Made by a program: the position numbers and the translations under genes. Below are positions 27,287 through 35,401 of a stretch of DNA of 64,000 bases, in pieces. The notes under the pieces are model-generated. The model searched no databases. It saw only the letters and a list, made by a program, of their open reading frames with translations, and was not told where the DNA came from. Positions within the stretch are counted from its first letter, which is position 1, and each line of letters starts with the position of its first letter. The stretch is from Crocinitomicaceae bacterium (GTDB lineage Bacteria; Bacteroidota; Bacteroidia; Flavobacteriales_D; Crocinitomicaceae): positions 1-64,000 of the forward strand of contig JAKVAQ010000031.1 in the NCBI GenBank assembly GCA_022447665.1, given 5' to 3'.

Positions 27287-27302
27287 TATTTTTGCAAAGA
27301 TA
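27287..27302. promoter_or_regulatory. Back-to-back divergent -7 elements
   Basis: TATTTTTG (27287-27294, plus) is immediately followed by CAAAGATA (27295-27302), which reads TATCTTTG on the minus strand. The plus box would serve tamL and the minus box the methyltransferase. The two form an imperfect palindrome of 16-18 bases. Confidence 0.6.
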
Positions 27303-27309
27303 GTAAAAC

Positions 27310-30045
27310 ATGGATCGCGTTTTAAGGATAATCTTTCTTGTTGTGACTTTGGGACTTTTGACGACTGCATGTCGTCAGGCTAAATATGTTCCAGAGGGTA
27401 AGTATTTACACAAAGAGAATTCCATTTATTTCGTTGAACACGATAGTACAGGAACGCAGGTAGAAACAGAAGATCCAGATATTTCAGCGACCGAGCTGGA
27501 TTACCTCATTAAACCGCAACCTAATTCAGGGTTTAAGCTTTGGGTTTACAACCGAATTGACACGGTGCGATATAATAAGCAGGTAAAAAAGAAGACGGAA
27601 AAGAACCGACTTAAGAACCAAAAGCGTCAAAACAAAGTTGATAAAGTGAATAAGCGTCGAATAGATAAAGCGCGATCCAAAGGAGATTCCACTTATTTGC
27701 CAAAACAATTTGAGCCCAAAGAATTAAAGCTAGGGAGGAGACACAGCTTAAGAACAAAATTTGGCGAAGCTCCAGTACTATTTGACTCTGCTTTGGTTGA
27801 AAAGTCGAAGGATCAAATGAAAATTTATTTGAAGAAAGAAGGGTACTATTACGCTAAAATTAAAGATACCATTTACTTCAAGGAAAAGAAGAAAAAGTCA
27901 TTCGTCGATTATAATGTTGATGCAGGTAAACCATACATCATTACCTCTATTTGCTATGATTCATCAGGTAATCAGCAGCTTTTAAATGAATACAGCAATA
28001 AGTACACCAAGAAAGAAGGAAGTAAAATTGAAATCGGAAACCGTTTAATTGAGAGTGATTTACAAGAAGAGAGAGAGGCATTTTCAAAATATTGTAGAGA
28101 TAATGCATTTTTTGGTTTGGCCGCATCATACGTGAATTTTGCGGTGGATACAACACGTGGAGATTATGAGGCGCATATTATTGTATTTACGAAAAAGAAG
28201 GCCCAACCCCACCCTGATTATCCTGATTCAACAGTTTTTCTGCGGCATCAAACCCATAGAGTAAGACAGGTAAGGTTCTTCCTCTACAATACAGACACGA
28301 ATTCTTTTGTTAACGGTTTTTCAAATTATATAAAACGATGCCAAGAATTGGGTAAATATGGGTATAGTGAAACCACTGGCCAAGCTACCTACAAAGATTC
28401 AACAGGTAATTGGTTTTTATTGGATACGATTGAAATTGAAAATGTAGGTCTTTTCTTTTATAATGACGTACCATATCTTAATCCTAAACTACTCAATCAC
28501 CAGAACTTCATGGAAATTTATGTTCCTGGGGATAAGGAACGTAATTTCTATTACAAAGATTACTACTTACCACGAACTTATCAGGCTTTGGCCAATCTAG
28601 GTGTATTCAGCACAATATCCCCAAATGTGTATATCAACCCTCAAAAACCATTTAGCAACGAAGTACATGTGGATTATCATTTATACCCAATGGATAAACA
28701 ATCCTTTGTATTGGAGCCTAAGGCTACAAATACAAACTCAGCGCTCGGTATATTCAGTACTATTCAATACACCAATATAAACCTCAATAAAGGAGCACAG
28801 AAATTTAAATTCAGTATTTCAGGTGGTTTTGAGTCGCAGCCTTTAATCGTTACAAATGCGGCAGTAGATGAAGGCTTCTTTAACACTTGGGAAATAGAAC
28901 CTAAACTAGGCTTAGAATTCCCGCAACTAGTGCCTTTTCATTTGCTTTTTGATGACTTATCGAAAAGAATGTTCCCAACAACAAAAGTGGAGATTAAGTA
29001 TAACTATCAAAACAGGTCAGAGTTTAGAAGAAACATTGCTTCCTTTATATGGACTTGGAAATGGGTGCAGGATAAGTTACAAGACTGGAGTGTAAACCCA
29101 TTCTATTTTGATTATGTACGTGTAAATAAGGAGGATTTCTTCCAGGAGAGATTAAATCAACTTAATGATCCCTTCTTAATTGATTCGTACTCGGATCACT
29201 TTACCACCTTGGTAGGATTAACCTATCATTACAATAATGAACGTTCAGACCGCAGAAAGCAAAAAAGAGGAGAGAACAATAACCCAAGAAAAGGAAGGCA
29301 TAAGCATGACTTCATTTTATCGGTGAAGCAGTCTGGCGGAATTTTAGCGCTAACAGGCTTAGGAACCCCCGATTCTACTGGTACACAACTTTCGCTAATT
29401 GGTGTTCCTTATACACAATTCTTAAAGGCGGAAGGACAATATGTGGCGAATCAATATATAGATGAGAAACGCCGATTAGTCTATAGAGCCATAGCAGGTA
29501 TAGGATATGCCTATGGAAATTCACAATCATTACCGTACGAGCAGAGCTTTTTTGCAGGAGGATCCAACGATATTAGAGCGTTCCCAGCCCGAACTATGGC
29601 TCCTGGGGCTACACAGGTATACAAAGATTCTAATTCAACAACCACACAACTTGGAGATATAAAACTCCAATTAAACCTAGAATATCGCTTTGACATGGCA
29701 TCTATATTTAAAGGGGCATTTTTCCTTGATGCAGGTAATATTTGGAAATTGAATTCACCTTTAGCTGATGACCCAGGTTTATTCAGTTTTCAAAATGTTC
29801 TGGCGCAAAGTGCTCTGGGAGGTGGATTCGGACTACGAATGGATTTAGACTTCCTAATTGTTCGTCTTGATTTAGCTTTCCCAATTTATAATCCTTACCT
29901 AGAAGAAGGAGAACGTTGGTTATTTGAAGAACACCCCATTTACGACTCAAATTTCTTAGACCCAGACCCTGATAAAGAATTTACAGAAGATTACGTGGCT
30001 CCGCACCAAATTAGATTAAACTTTGGTATTGGGTATCCTTTCTAA
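27310..30045 (+). CDS. tamL: TamL-type lipoprotein of the Omp85/BamA superfamily
   Basis: A 911-residue outer-membrane beta-barrel protein of the Omp85 superfamily with a lipoprotein signal (LLTTACRQ, Cys about residue 21), the hallmark of Bacteroidetes TamL. A Lys/Arg-rich stretch lies near residues 85-130. POTRA-like domains follow, then the C-terminal 16-strand barrel, with QSFFAGGSNDIRAFPARTM (typical FxGG.x.xRG-like region) and the terminal strand IRLNFGIGYPF ending in Phe. It should insert or translocate envelope proteins with TamB. No tamB gene is adjacent. The next gene starts 3 bases after the stop. Confidence 0.9.
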   Translation: MDRVLRIIFLVVTLGLLTTACRQAKYVPEGKYLHKENSIYFVEHDSTGTQVETEDPDISATELDYLIKPQPNSGFKLWVYNRIDTVRYNKQVKKKTEKNRLKNQKRQNKVDKVNKRRIDKARSKGDSTYLPKQFEPKELKLGRRHSLRTKFGEAPVLFDSALVEKSKDQMKIYLKKEGYYYAKIKDTIYFKEKKKKSFVDYNVDAGKPYIITSICYDSSGNQQLLNEYSNKYTKKEGSKIEIGNRLIESDLQEEREAFSKYCRDNAFFGLAASYVNFAVDTTRGDYEAHIIVFTKKKAQPHPDYPDSTVFLRHQTHRVRQVRFFLYNTDTNSFVNGFSNYIKRCQELGKYGYSETTGQATYKDSTGNWFLLDTIEIENVGLFFYNDVPYLNPKLLNHQNFMEIYVPGDKERNFYYKDYYLPRTYQALANLGVFSTISPNVYINPQKPFSNEVHVDYHLYPMDKQSFVLEPKATNTNSALGIFSTIQYTNINLNKGAQKFKFSISGGFESQPLIVTNAAVDEGFFNTWEIEPKLGLEFPQLVPFHLLFDDLSKRMFPTTKVEIKYNYQNRSEFRRNIASFIWTWKWVQDKLQDWSVNPFYFDYVRVNKEDFFQERLNQLNDPFLIDSYSDHFTTLVGLTYHYNNERSDRRKQKRGENNNPRKGRHKHDFILSVKQSGGILALTGLGTPDSTGTQLSLIGVPYTQFLKAEGQYVANQYIDEKRRLVYRAIAGIGYAYGNSQSLPYEQSFFAGGSNDIRAFPARTMAPGATQVYKDSNSTTTQLGDIKLQLNLEYRFDMASIFKGAFFLDAGNIWKLNSPLADDPGLFSFQNVLAQSALGGGFGLRMDLDFLIVRLDLAFPIYNPYLEEGERWLFEEHPIYDSNFLDPDPDKEFTEDYVAPHQIRLNFGIGYPF

Positions 30046-30048
30046 AAA

Positions 30049-31329
30049 ATGTCAATGAAGTTAACTATACTCATATTTTTATTATTTCCAGCTTTCCTTA
30101 TGGCGCAATTCACAAATGTGACCTTGCCCAAACCGAAAAAGGCCACTTATTTTGCTTCTCAAGTGGAGCCAAGTATTTGTATAGATCCTTATAATAACGA
30201 CAACATGATAGCCGGATCAGTAATGAATGACTATTACTATTCCAAAGATGGAGGTAAAACTTGGAAGGCCAAGTCTATTAAATCGCAATGGGGAGTGAAC
30301 GGTGATCCTTGTATGACCGTAGATAGTTTAGGAAGGTACTACTACATTCATTTATCGAATATTGACGGCCAAGCCCTTATTGGAGGAATGGTATGCCAAC
30401 GATCAGCTAAACTGAAAGGGAAATTTAAAACAGAAGGCCATACACTGAATAATGGCAAGTTCCATGATAAACAATGGGTGGCTATTGATCCATTCGATAA
30501 TACACTTTATTTAACGTGGACACAGTTTGATAAGTACGATTCGGACAAGCCTGAGGATGAAAGTATAATAGTTTTTGCGAAGTCCGCTGACGGAGGTGAA
30601 ACTTGGACGAATCCCGTGAGAATTTCAAAGTTTCCTGGAGACTGTATGGATAATGATAAGACAGCCGAAGGTGCTGTTCCTGCAGTAGGACCAAACGGAG
30701 AAATTTATGTGGCTTGGTCTAGGAACGATTCGCTTTGGTTTAATTATTCATTGGATAAGGGAGAGTCTTGGTTACAGCAAGAAATGTTTGTTGGAAAACA
30801 GCCCGTTGGATGGGTGATCGATATCCCTGGTATTTTTAGATGTAATGGATTACCTGTGACCATTTGTGATTTGAGTAGTGCTGATACCAGAGGGAATATT
30901 TATATCAATTATGCCGATCAGAGCAATGGAGAAGATGATACTGATATTTGGTTACTTAAATCAACAGATAACGGAATATCATGGTCGGAGCCGATTAAAG
31001 TAAATCAAGATGAATCTAAAAAGCACCAGTTTTTGACCTGGATGACAATAGATAAGACTACAGGCTACCTTTATTTTGTTTATTATGATCGCAGAAATCA
31101 TGAGGATCATAAAACGGATGTTTACTTAACGGTTTCTAGAGATGGGGGAGAAACGTTTACAGATTTTAAAATTTCTGAATCACCTTTTAAACCAAACCCT
31201 TCTATCTTTTTTGGTGACTATACAAATATTTCGGTTCATAATGGTAAAATAAGACCAATTTGGACACGTTTACATCAAAACCGAATTTCACTACACACCG
31301 CCCTAATCAATGAAAGCCAACTTAAGTAG
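30049..31329 (+). CDS. Secreted Asp-box (BNR/sialidase-like) beta-propeller protein
   Basis: A 426-residue exported protein with a signal peptide (LTILIFLLFPAFLMAQ) and a sialidase-like propeller. At least five Asp-box motifs are visible: SKDGGKTW, SADGGETW, SLDKGESW, STDNGISW and SRDGGETF. Real sialidases need an Arg triad and a Tyr-Glu pair that cannot be verified here, so it may be a binding protein rather than a hydrolase. It follows tamL by 3 bases, so it is likely cotranscribed. ATG 30055 is an alternative start. Confidence 0.85.
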   Translation: MSMKLTILIFLLFPAFLMAQFTNVTLPKPKKATYFASQVEPSICIDPYNNDNMIAGSVMNDYYYSKDGGKTWKAKSIKSQWGVNGDPCMTVDSLGRYYYIHLSNIDGQALIGGMVCQRSAKLKGKFKTEGHTLNNGKFHDKQWVAIDPFDNTLYLTWTQFDKYDSDKPEDESIIVFAKSADGGETWTNPVRISKFPGDCMDNDKTAEGAVPAVGPNGEIYVAWSRNDSLWFNYSLDKGESWLQQEMFVGKQPVGWVIDIPGIFRCNGLPVTICDLSSADTRGNIYINYADQSNGEDDTDIWLLKSTDNGISWSEPIKVNQDESKKHQFLTWMTIDKTTGYLYFVYYDRRNHEDHKTDVYLTVSRDGGETFTDFKISESPFKPNPSIFFGDYTNISVHNGKIRPIWTRLHQNRISLHTALINESQLK

Positions 31330-31341
31330 TTGGTTCCAGAC

Positions 31342-33294
31342 ATGATCCAACTCTCAATTGTAATAGTTAACTATAACGTCGAGTTTTTTCTCGAACAATG
31401 CTTAAATTCTGTTAGGCTCGCATCTAAGAATGTGAGTACTGAAGTGTTTGTGGTGGACAATAATTCAATTGATGGATCATTAGAAATGATCCGAGCCAAG
31501 TTTCCGGAGGTGCATTTAATTGCAAATAAAGACAATGTTGGTTTTTCAAGAGCAAATAATCAAGCCCTTAAAATTGCAAATGGTAAATATCACTTATTAT
31601 TAAACCCTGATACGGTTGTTGAGGAAGATACATTTGAAAAATGTGTCAAATTTATGGATGAGCATGAAGATTGCGGAGGGTTAGGAGTGAATATGATTGA
31701 TGGTAAAGGCAACTTTCTACCTGAGTCTAAACGTGGTCTCCCAACTCCTCGAGTGGCCTTCTACAAGATATTTGGTTTAGCTAGACTCTTTCCAAAATCT
31801 AAACGTTTCGGTAAATATCACCTTTCATATCTAGACAGAAATGAAACCCATAAAATAGAAGTACTTTCTGGTGCTTTTATGATGATGAGGAAGTCGGCCT
31901 TAGATAAAGTTGGTTTATTGGATGAAGACTTCTTTATGTATGGTGAGGATATTGATTTGAGTTATAGAATCATTAAAGGAGGGTACAATAATTATTACTT
32001 TCCTGATACCAGGATTATACATTACAAAGGAGAAAGTACAAAAAAGAGTAGCGTAAATTATGTTTTCGTCTTTTACAATGCAATGATCATTTTTGCACGT
32101 AAACACTTTGGAGGTAAGGATGCTCGACTATTTTCATTTCTAATTAACCTGGCCATCTATTTCAGGGCTTCCTTGGCTATTGCGTGGCGAATGATAAAGA
32201 GGTTGTTTTTACCCTTATTGGATTTGATAATTATTCTTGCTGGATTATTAGGCATAAGTCACCTTTATCAAAACTACAGTGAAATATATTTCCCAGCTGA
32301 AATTCAAAATTACGGACTGGCTGCCTATGCAGGGATTTGGGTGTTAATTCAAGTTTTTAGTGGTGGATATGATAAGCCGGCTAAACTTATAAAACATTTT
32401 ACAGGAGCCTTAATAGGAACTGGAGTAATTCTGATGTTCTATGCACTGCTTTCCAAAGAGTATCAGTTTTCCAGATTAATAATTCTGTTTGGAGGCGGAT
32501 TCGTTTTCTTGTATTACCTGGTTTCGCGAATTTTACTACATACCACAATTGGTGGGCGATACAGAATAGGAGGGGAGAAGAATAAACGATTTGCCATTGT
32601 TGGATCTAGGGATGAGGTGGAACGTGTGAATGCATTGTTGGTACAAACCAATTCAAATATTCAAGAAGTCTATTTCTTAGCTGCGGAGAACCAAGAAAAG
32701 GATGACTTTTACAGCGGTAACTTCACACAGTTAAATCAAATTATAGACATTCATAAAGTTGATGAGATAATTTTTTGTGCCAAGGATATTTCTGCACAAG
32801 AAATTATTCGAACCATGATGAATTTTACAGACTTTAACCTGGACTTCAAAATTGCTCAGCCCGAGACCGCATATCTTATCGGCAGCAACTCGATAGATAC
32901 GAAAGGTGATTTATATGTGATGGAAATCAATAGGATCGATAAACCATCAAACAGAAGAAATAAAAGAATACTAGACTTTGTCCTTAGTCTATTCTTGATC
33001 ATTACCATTCCTTTGACAATTTGGTTTTTTAAGCATAAAAAGCAGTTCTTGAAGAACATTTTCTCAATTTTTGGCGGTAAGTCGACTTTTGTTGGCTACG
33101 GAATTGTAGATCATGCCTCTAATTTGGCATTACCCAAACTAAAAAAAGGTGTTCTGCCTATTACTTTACAAGTGCCAGATCAGAACTTAACGGAGGATGC
33201 TGTGGGAAGATTGAATCTTATTTACGCCAAGAATCACTCGGTGTATTTAGATTTTAAGCTGATAATTAATAACTTAGGGAGATTAGATAGATGA
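31342..33294 (+). CDS. Family 2 glycosyltransferase fused to a degenerate polyprenyl glycosylphosphotransferase
   Basis: A 650-residue membrane protein. Residues about 1-250 are a GT2 glycosyltransferase (LSIVIVNYNVEFFLEQCL, LLLNPDTVVEE, SGAFMMMRKSALDKVG, FFMYGEDIDLSYR), resembling rhamnosyltransferases. Next come several membrane helices, then a nucleotide-binding-like domain (KRFAIVGSRDEVERVNALL). The C-terminus resembles sugar-1-phosphate transferases: NKRILDFVLSLFLIITIP at the front and RLNLIYAKNHSVYLDFKLII at the end. The catalytic middle of that family is missing. The role is likely surface polysaccharide or glycolipid synthesis. ATG 31342 was preferred over TTG 31330. Confidence 0.85.
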   Translation: MIQLSIVIVNYNVEFFLEQCLNSVRLASKNVSTEVFVVDNNSIDGSLEMIRAKFPEVHLIANKDNVGFSRANNQALKIANGKYHLLLNPDTVVEEDTFEKCVKFMDEHEDCGGLGVNMIDGKGNFLPESKRGLPTPRVAFYKIFGLARLFPKSKRFGKYHLSYLDRNETHKIEVLSGAFMMMRKSALDKVGLLDEDFFMYGEDIDLSYRIIKGGYNNYYFPDTRIIHYKGESTKKSSVNYVFVFYNAMIIFARKHFGGKDARLFSFLINLAIYFRASLAIAWRMIKRLFLPLLDLIIILAGLLGISHLYQNYSEIYFPAEIQNYGLAAYAGIWVLIQVFSGGYDKPAKLIKHFTGALIGTGVILMFYALLSKEYQFSRLIILFGGGFVFLYYLVSRILLHTTIGGRYRIGGEKNKRFAIVGSRDEVERVNALLVQTNSNIQEVYFLAAENQEKDDFYSGNFTQLNQIIDIHKVDEIIFCAKDISAQEIIRTMMNFTDFNLDFKIAQPETAYLIGSNSIDTKGDLYVMEINRIDKPSNRRNKRILDFVLSLFLIITIPLTIWFFKHKKQFLKNIFSIFGGKSTFVGYGIVDHASNLALPKLKKGVLPITLQVPDQNLTEDAVGRLNLIYAKNHSVYLDFKLIINNLGRLDR

Positions 33295-33296
33295 TT

Positions 33297-33671
33297 ATGA
33301 AAAAAGCTTTACTACTACTTTTTATTGCCGTTGCATTAATTTCATGTAAAAACAGCAAAACGAAAAAAGATATCGTTGGTACTTGGTTTGAGACTAAAAT
33401 AGATGGTGTGGATGTTCCTGCTGGAGCTCAAGATCAGCTCATTTTTACCAAAGTAAAGGGAGGAGAAGGTGACCTAACAATTGTAGATGGAGGTTCGACC
33501 GTTACGCAAGACTTTAAGTACAATATTGTCGATGGAGGAGCCACGCTTGAAATAATTAATTCTGCTGGACCACTTTCTCTAACTACCAAAGTTGAAATCG
33601 TTACTTTTTCAGAAAATGAAATGACCATTAACTGGGGTACTTCATCATACCTGGGAACGTATACAAAATAA
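33297..33671 (+). CDS. Lipocalin-like lipoprotein
   Basis: A 124-residue lipoprotein (lipobox LISC) with a single beta-barrel-like domain beginning with DIVGTWFETKIDGVDVPAGA, the usual G-x-W start of Bacteroidetes lipocalin-like lipoproteins. It is paralogous to the convergent gene at 33716-34111. ATG 33291 overlaps the stop of the glycosyltransferase gene (ATGA) and adds two residues, so translational coupling from that start is also possible. Confidence 0.8.
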   Translation: MKKALLLLFIAVALISCKNSKTKKDIVGTWFETKIDGVDVPAGAQDQLIFTKVKGGEGDLTIVDGGSTVTQDFKYNIVDGGATLEIINSAGPLSLTTKVEIVTFSENEMTINWGTSSYLGTYTK

Positions 33672-33695
33672 AAAAGCCGCCCTTTTCAGAGCGGC
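33668..33695 (-). terminator. Terminator with GAAA tetraloop
   Basis: On the minus strand GCCGCTCT-GAAA-AGGGCGGC forms an 8-base-pair stem with a GNRA loop and is followed by six T. It ends the lipocalin-like gene at 33716. On the plus strand a weaker hairpin (AAGCT-AAA-AGCTT then T-rich) at 33703-33726 may end the other gene. Confidence 0.85.
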
Positions 33696-33715
33696 CTCCA
33701 TTAAGCTAAAAGCTT

Positions 33716-34111
33716 TTATTTTTTGTCGAATGTAGCTACAGAAGTTACACCAAATAAAGTCGTTGTTAATGTCAATGACTCATTTGTTAGTTCTGTAATC
33801 GTAGATTCTAATTCAAGCGCAGCACCAGGCTCTCTTTGAACTAGTGTAGCACCATCATCAATTACTTTATATTCTGCAGTAGAAGTAGAATCTCCTGGTT
33901 TGTATGCTGTTGTAACAGTACACCATTCGTCTTTGCTTAACTTACACTTGTCAAAAGTAACTGTTAATGCACTGTCAAATGGAATATCAACACCATCTAC
34001 AGTTTTAATTAACCAATTTCCGCTTAAGTCTTTAACCGCAGCCTGATCCTTGTTACATGCAGCCATTGTGATTAATCCTACAACAGCAACAAATAAAACT
34101 AGTCTTTTCAT
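33716..34111 (-). CDS. Lipocalin-like lipoprotein, paralogue of the convergent gene
   Basis: A 131-residue lipoprotein (lipobox MAAC) with the same fold and motif order as the gene at 33297. DLSGNWLIKTVDGVDIPFDS matches DIVGTWFETKIDGVDVP, and YKVIDDGATLVQ matches YNIVDGGATLEI. It has an extra Cys pair (FDKCKLSKDEWCTV) that could form a disulfide. The two paralogues face each other across a terminator. Confidence 0.8.
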   Translation of the reverse strand: MKRLVLFVAVVGLITMAACNKDQAAVKDLSGNWLIKTVDGVDIPFDSALTVTFDKCKLSKDEWCTVTTAYKPGDSTSTAEYKVIDDGATLVQREPGAALELESTITELTNESLTLTTTLFGVTSVATFDKK

Positions 34112-34211
34112 TTTTTTGATTTATTATTCATGTGTTATTACGAAAGTAGCTAAGAAAAGGTTTAGCTAGTCAAAATATTTCTTAAAATGAACTTAACTCA
34201 AGCAATATTTA

Positions 34212-34219
34212 TAAATTTG
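34212..34219 (+). promoter_or_regulatory. -7 element TAAATTTG for tRNA-Leu
   Basis: TAAATTTG lies 11 bases before the first base of the tRNA, so the primary transcript would carry a leader of about 8 bases. Confidence 0.5.
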
Positions 34220-34230
34220 CCGGCACTAAA

Positions 34231-34313
34231 GCGCAGGTGGTGGAATTGGTAGACACGCCATCTTGAGGGGGTGGTGACCTATGGTCGTGCAGGTTCAAAT
34301 CCTGTTCTGCGCA
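34231..34313 (+). tRNA. tRNA-Leu (anticodon GAG)
   Basis: An 83-base type II tRNA. The acceptor stem GCGCAGG pairs with TCTGCGC (one G-T). The D arm includes TGGTAGACACG. The anticodon stem CCATC/GGTGG surrounds the loop TTGAGGG, so the anticodon is GAG. A variable arm and the T arm GCAGGTTCAAATCCTGT follow. The 3' CCA is not encoded. Confidence 0.95.
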
Positions 34314-34318
34314 CTTTT

Positions 34319-34347
34319 AAGGAACAATTCGTTGTTCCTTTTTTTTT
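34319..34347 (+). terminator. tRNA terminator with TTCG tetraloop
   Basis: AAGGAACAA-TTCG-TTGTTCCTT is a perfect 9-base-pair stem with an extra-stable UUCG loop, followed by a run of nine T. It lies 5 bases after the tRNA. Confidence 0.95.
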
Positions 34348-34412
34348 GTTAAAGAAATCTGAAAGTCCTAGAAATCATTAACTTAGGAACAAAAACTTTT
34401 AAAAAAATTGAC

Positions 34413-34631
34413 ATGAAAAAGTTTTTCATCTTCTCAGTAGTAGTTGGAGGTTTAGCTTTCACTGCTTGCAAAAAAGATCACACTTGACGTTGTGAAATAA
34501 CAACTCTTGGAATCACTTTAACAACAGATACTGTTTTCCAAGATATGTCTAAGTATGATACTGAAGCAGCATGTACTGGTTTAAATGTTGACGCTGGTAC
34601 TTTAGGTTCATCGACTTGTGCATTACAATAA
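34413..34631 (+). pseudogene. Paralogue of the 72-aa Cys lipoprotein interrupted by one in-frame TGA
   Basis: The 219-base frame from ATG 34413 to TAA 34629-34631 has exactly the length of the intact gene at 34862-35080. By eye about 50 of 72 residues match, including the signal peptide and the end TGLNVDAG. A single TGA at 34485-34487 (codon 25) interrupts it; the aligned codon in the paralogue is TGT (Cys 25). No other stop or indel is present. Simplest reading: a recent nonsense mutation, or a sequence error. TGA is used as an ordinary stop elsewhere here (recF, the gene at 7792), so general reassignment is excluded. Recoding as selenocysteine is formally possible but weakly supported. No matching promoter was seen upstream, but a strong terminator follows. 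Confidence 0.8.
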
Positions 34632-34654
34632 ACTCGTTTATTAAGTTAATTGTG

Positions 34655-34684
34655 AGGCTGACAGCAATGTCAGCCTTTTTTTTT
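34655..34684 (+). terminator. Terminator with GCAA tetraloop
   Basis: AGGCTGACA-GCAA-TGTCAGCCT is a perfect 9-base-pair stem with a GNRA loop and a run of nine T, 23 bases after the interrupted lipoprotein gene. Confidence 0.95.
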
Positions 34685-34799
34685 CTTATTTTACAAAATT
34701 ATATATTGTCATTAAGTTTAATGGTTGTTACTTCGCTTTTAAGCTATCCGTTCTCAATAATTAAGAATATAGATTTGATAAAAGTCTGGAATTATCATG

Positions 34800-34807
34800 T
34801 ATTTTTG
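34800..34807 (+). promoter_or_regulatory. -7 element TATTTTTG
   Basis: Lies 54 bases before ATG 34862, with TTTG at 34774-34777 (spacing 22, longer than usual). The leader would be about 50 bases. The 230 bases between the two lipoprotein copies hold this box and the terminator. Confidence 0.45.
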
Positions 34808-34861
34808 CAACATTAATGCAAAGAACTTCGTAAATTCGAAAAAAATTTAAAGAAATTAACT

Positions 34862-35080
34862 ATGAAAAAGTTTTTTATTTTCGCAGTAGTAGTAGGTGGT
34901 TTAGCATTTACTGCTTGTAAAAAAGATCATGAATGTCATTGTGATGTAACAGTATTGGGTGTATCAACTCACTTTGATACTACATTCACTGATATGTCTA
35001 AATCAGATGCAGAAACTGCATGTACTGGTTTAAATGTTGACGCTGGTGCTTTAGGTTCTACTTCATGTGAGTTAGAATAA
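34862..35080 (+). CDS. Small Cys-rich lipoprotein (72 aa)
   Basis: A 72-residue lipoprotein: signal MKKFFIFAVVVGGLAFTAC with the lipidated Cys at 19, then KKDHECHCDVTVLG with a C-x-C pair (25, 27). A helix-like stretch MSKSDAETACTGL (Cys 54) and a final TSCELE Cys complete it. The four non-lipid Cys may form two disulfides. The same arrangement (lipobox, C-x-C or single Cys, mid Cys, terminal Cys) recurs in the genes at 34413, 35190 and 50363. The family looks like a common but uncharacterised Flavobacteriales type. Each copy is its own transcription unit. Confidence 0.82.
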   Translation: MKKFFIFAVVVGGLAFTACKKDHECHCDVTVLGVSTHFDTTFTDMSKSDAETACTGLNVDAGALGSTSCELE

Positions 35081-35104
35081 GTCAAGCGATAAAAAGCATT
35101 GATA

Positions 35105-35137
35105 AAGGCTACCAGTTATGGTGGCCTTTTCTTTTTT
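35105..35137 (+). terminator. Terminator
   Basis: AAGGCTACCA-GTTA-TGGTGGCCTT forms a 10-base-pair stem with one T-G pair, followed by a T-rich tract. Confidence 0.9.
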
Positions 35138-35154
35138 CCAGATGAAAGATTTTC

Positions 35155-35162
35155 TATATTTG
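35155..35162 (+). promoter_or_regulatory. -7 element TATATTTG
   Basis: Lies 27 bases before ATG 35190. It supports that ATG over the longer frame beginning at 35118, which would start before the promoter and inside the preceding terminator. Confidence 0.5.
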
Positions 35163-35189
35163 GTAACACAGAAATCAATCTACACAAAA

Positions 35190-35381
35190 ATGAAAAAGGT
35201 ATTATTTATTTTATCGCTGGGAGGTTTTATGGCTTTAACTGCTTGTAAAAAGAACTACACCTGCACAGTTGACCTATTAGGAATAGAAAGTGTAATTGAA
35301 TATAATGACCTTAATAAAGCCGAAGCTAAAGATGGAAAGGCCTCGTGCGAAGATGCATCTGGTACTTGGGCACCCGAATAA
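35190..35381 (+). CDS. Small Cys lipoprotein (63 aa)
   Basis: A 63-residue lipoprotein with signal MKKVLFILSLGGFMALTAC and mature part KKNYTCTVDLLGIE, then a helical NDLNKAEAKDGKASCEDASG. It shares the layout of its neighbour (lipidated Cys, Cys six residues later, a Cys after an Ala/Lys/Glu-rich helix) but has lost one Cys of the C-x-C pair and the terminal Cys. The start was set at 35190 because the preceding frame covers the upstream terminator. Confidence 0.75.
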   Translation: MKKVLFILSLGGFMALTACKKNYTCTVDLLGIESVIEYNDLNKAEAKDGKASCEDASGTWAPE

Positions 35382-35401
35382 GAGAATTTAACTTAATAAT
35401 C

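Noticed and set aside
34489-34504. Hairpin after TGA as a SECIS element
   Set aside because: Only 5 base pairs, one base after TGA, and without the conserved loop; not enough to call a selenoprotein.
34616-34816. Open frame after the interrupted lipoprotein gene
   Set aside because: It runs through the strong terminator at 34655-34684 and has no signal or family trait beyond T-rich hydrophobic codons.
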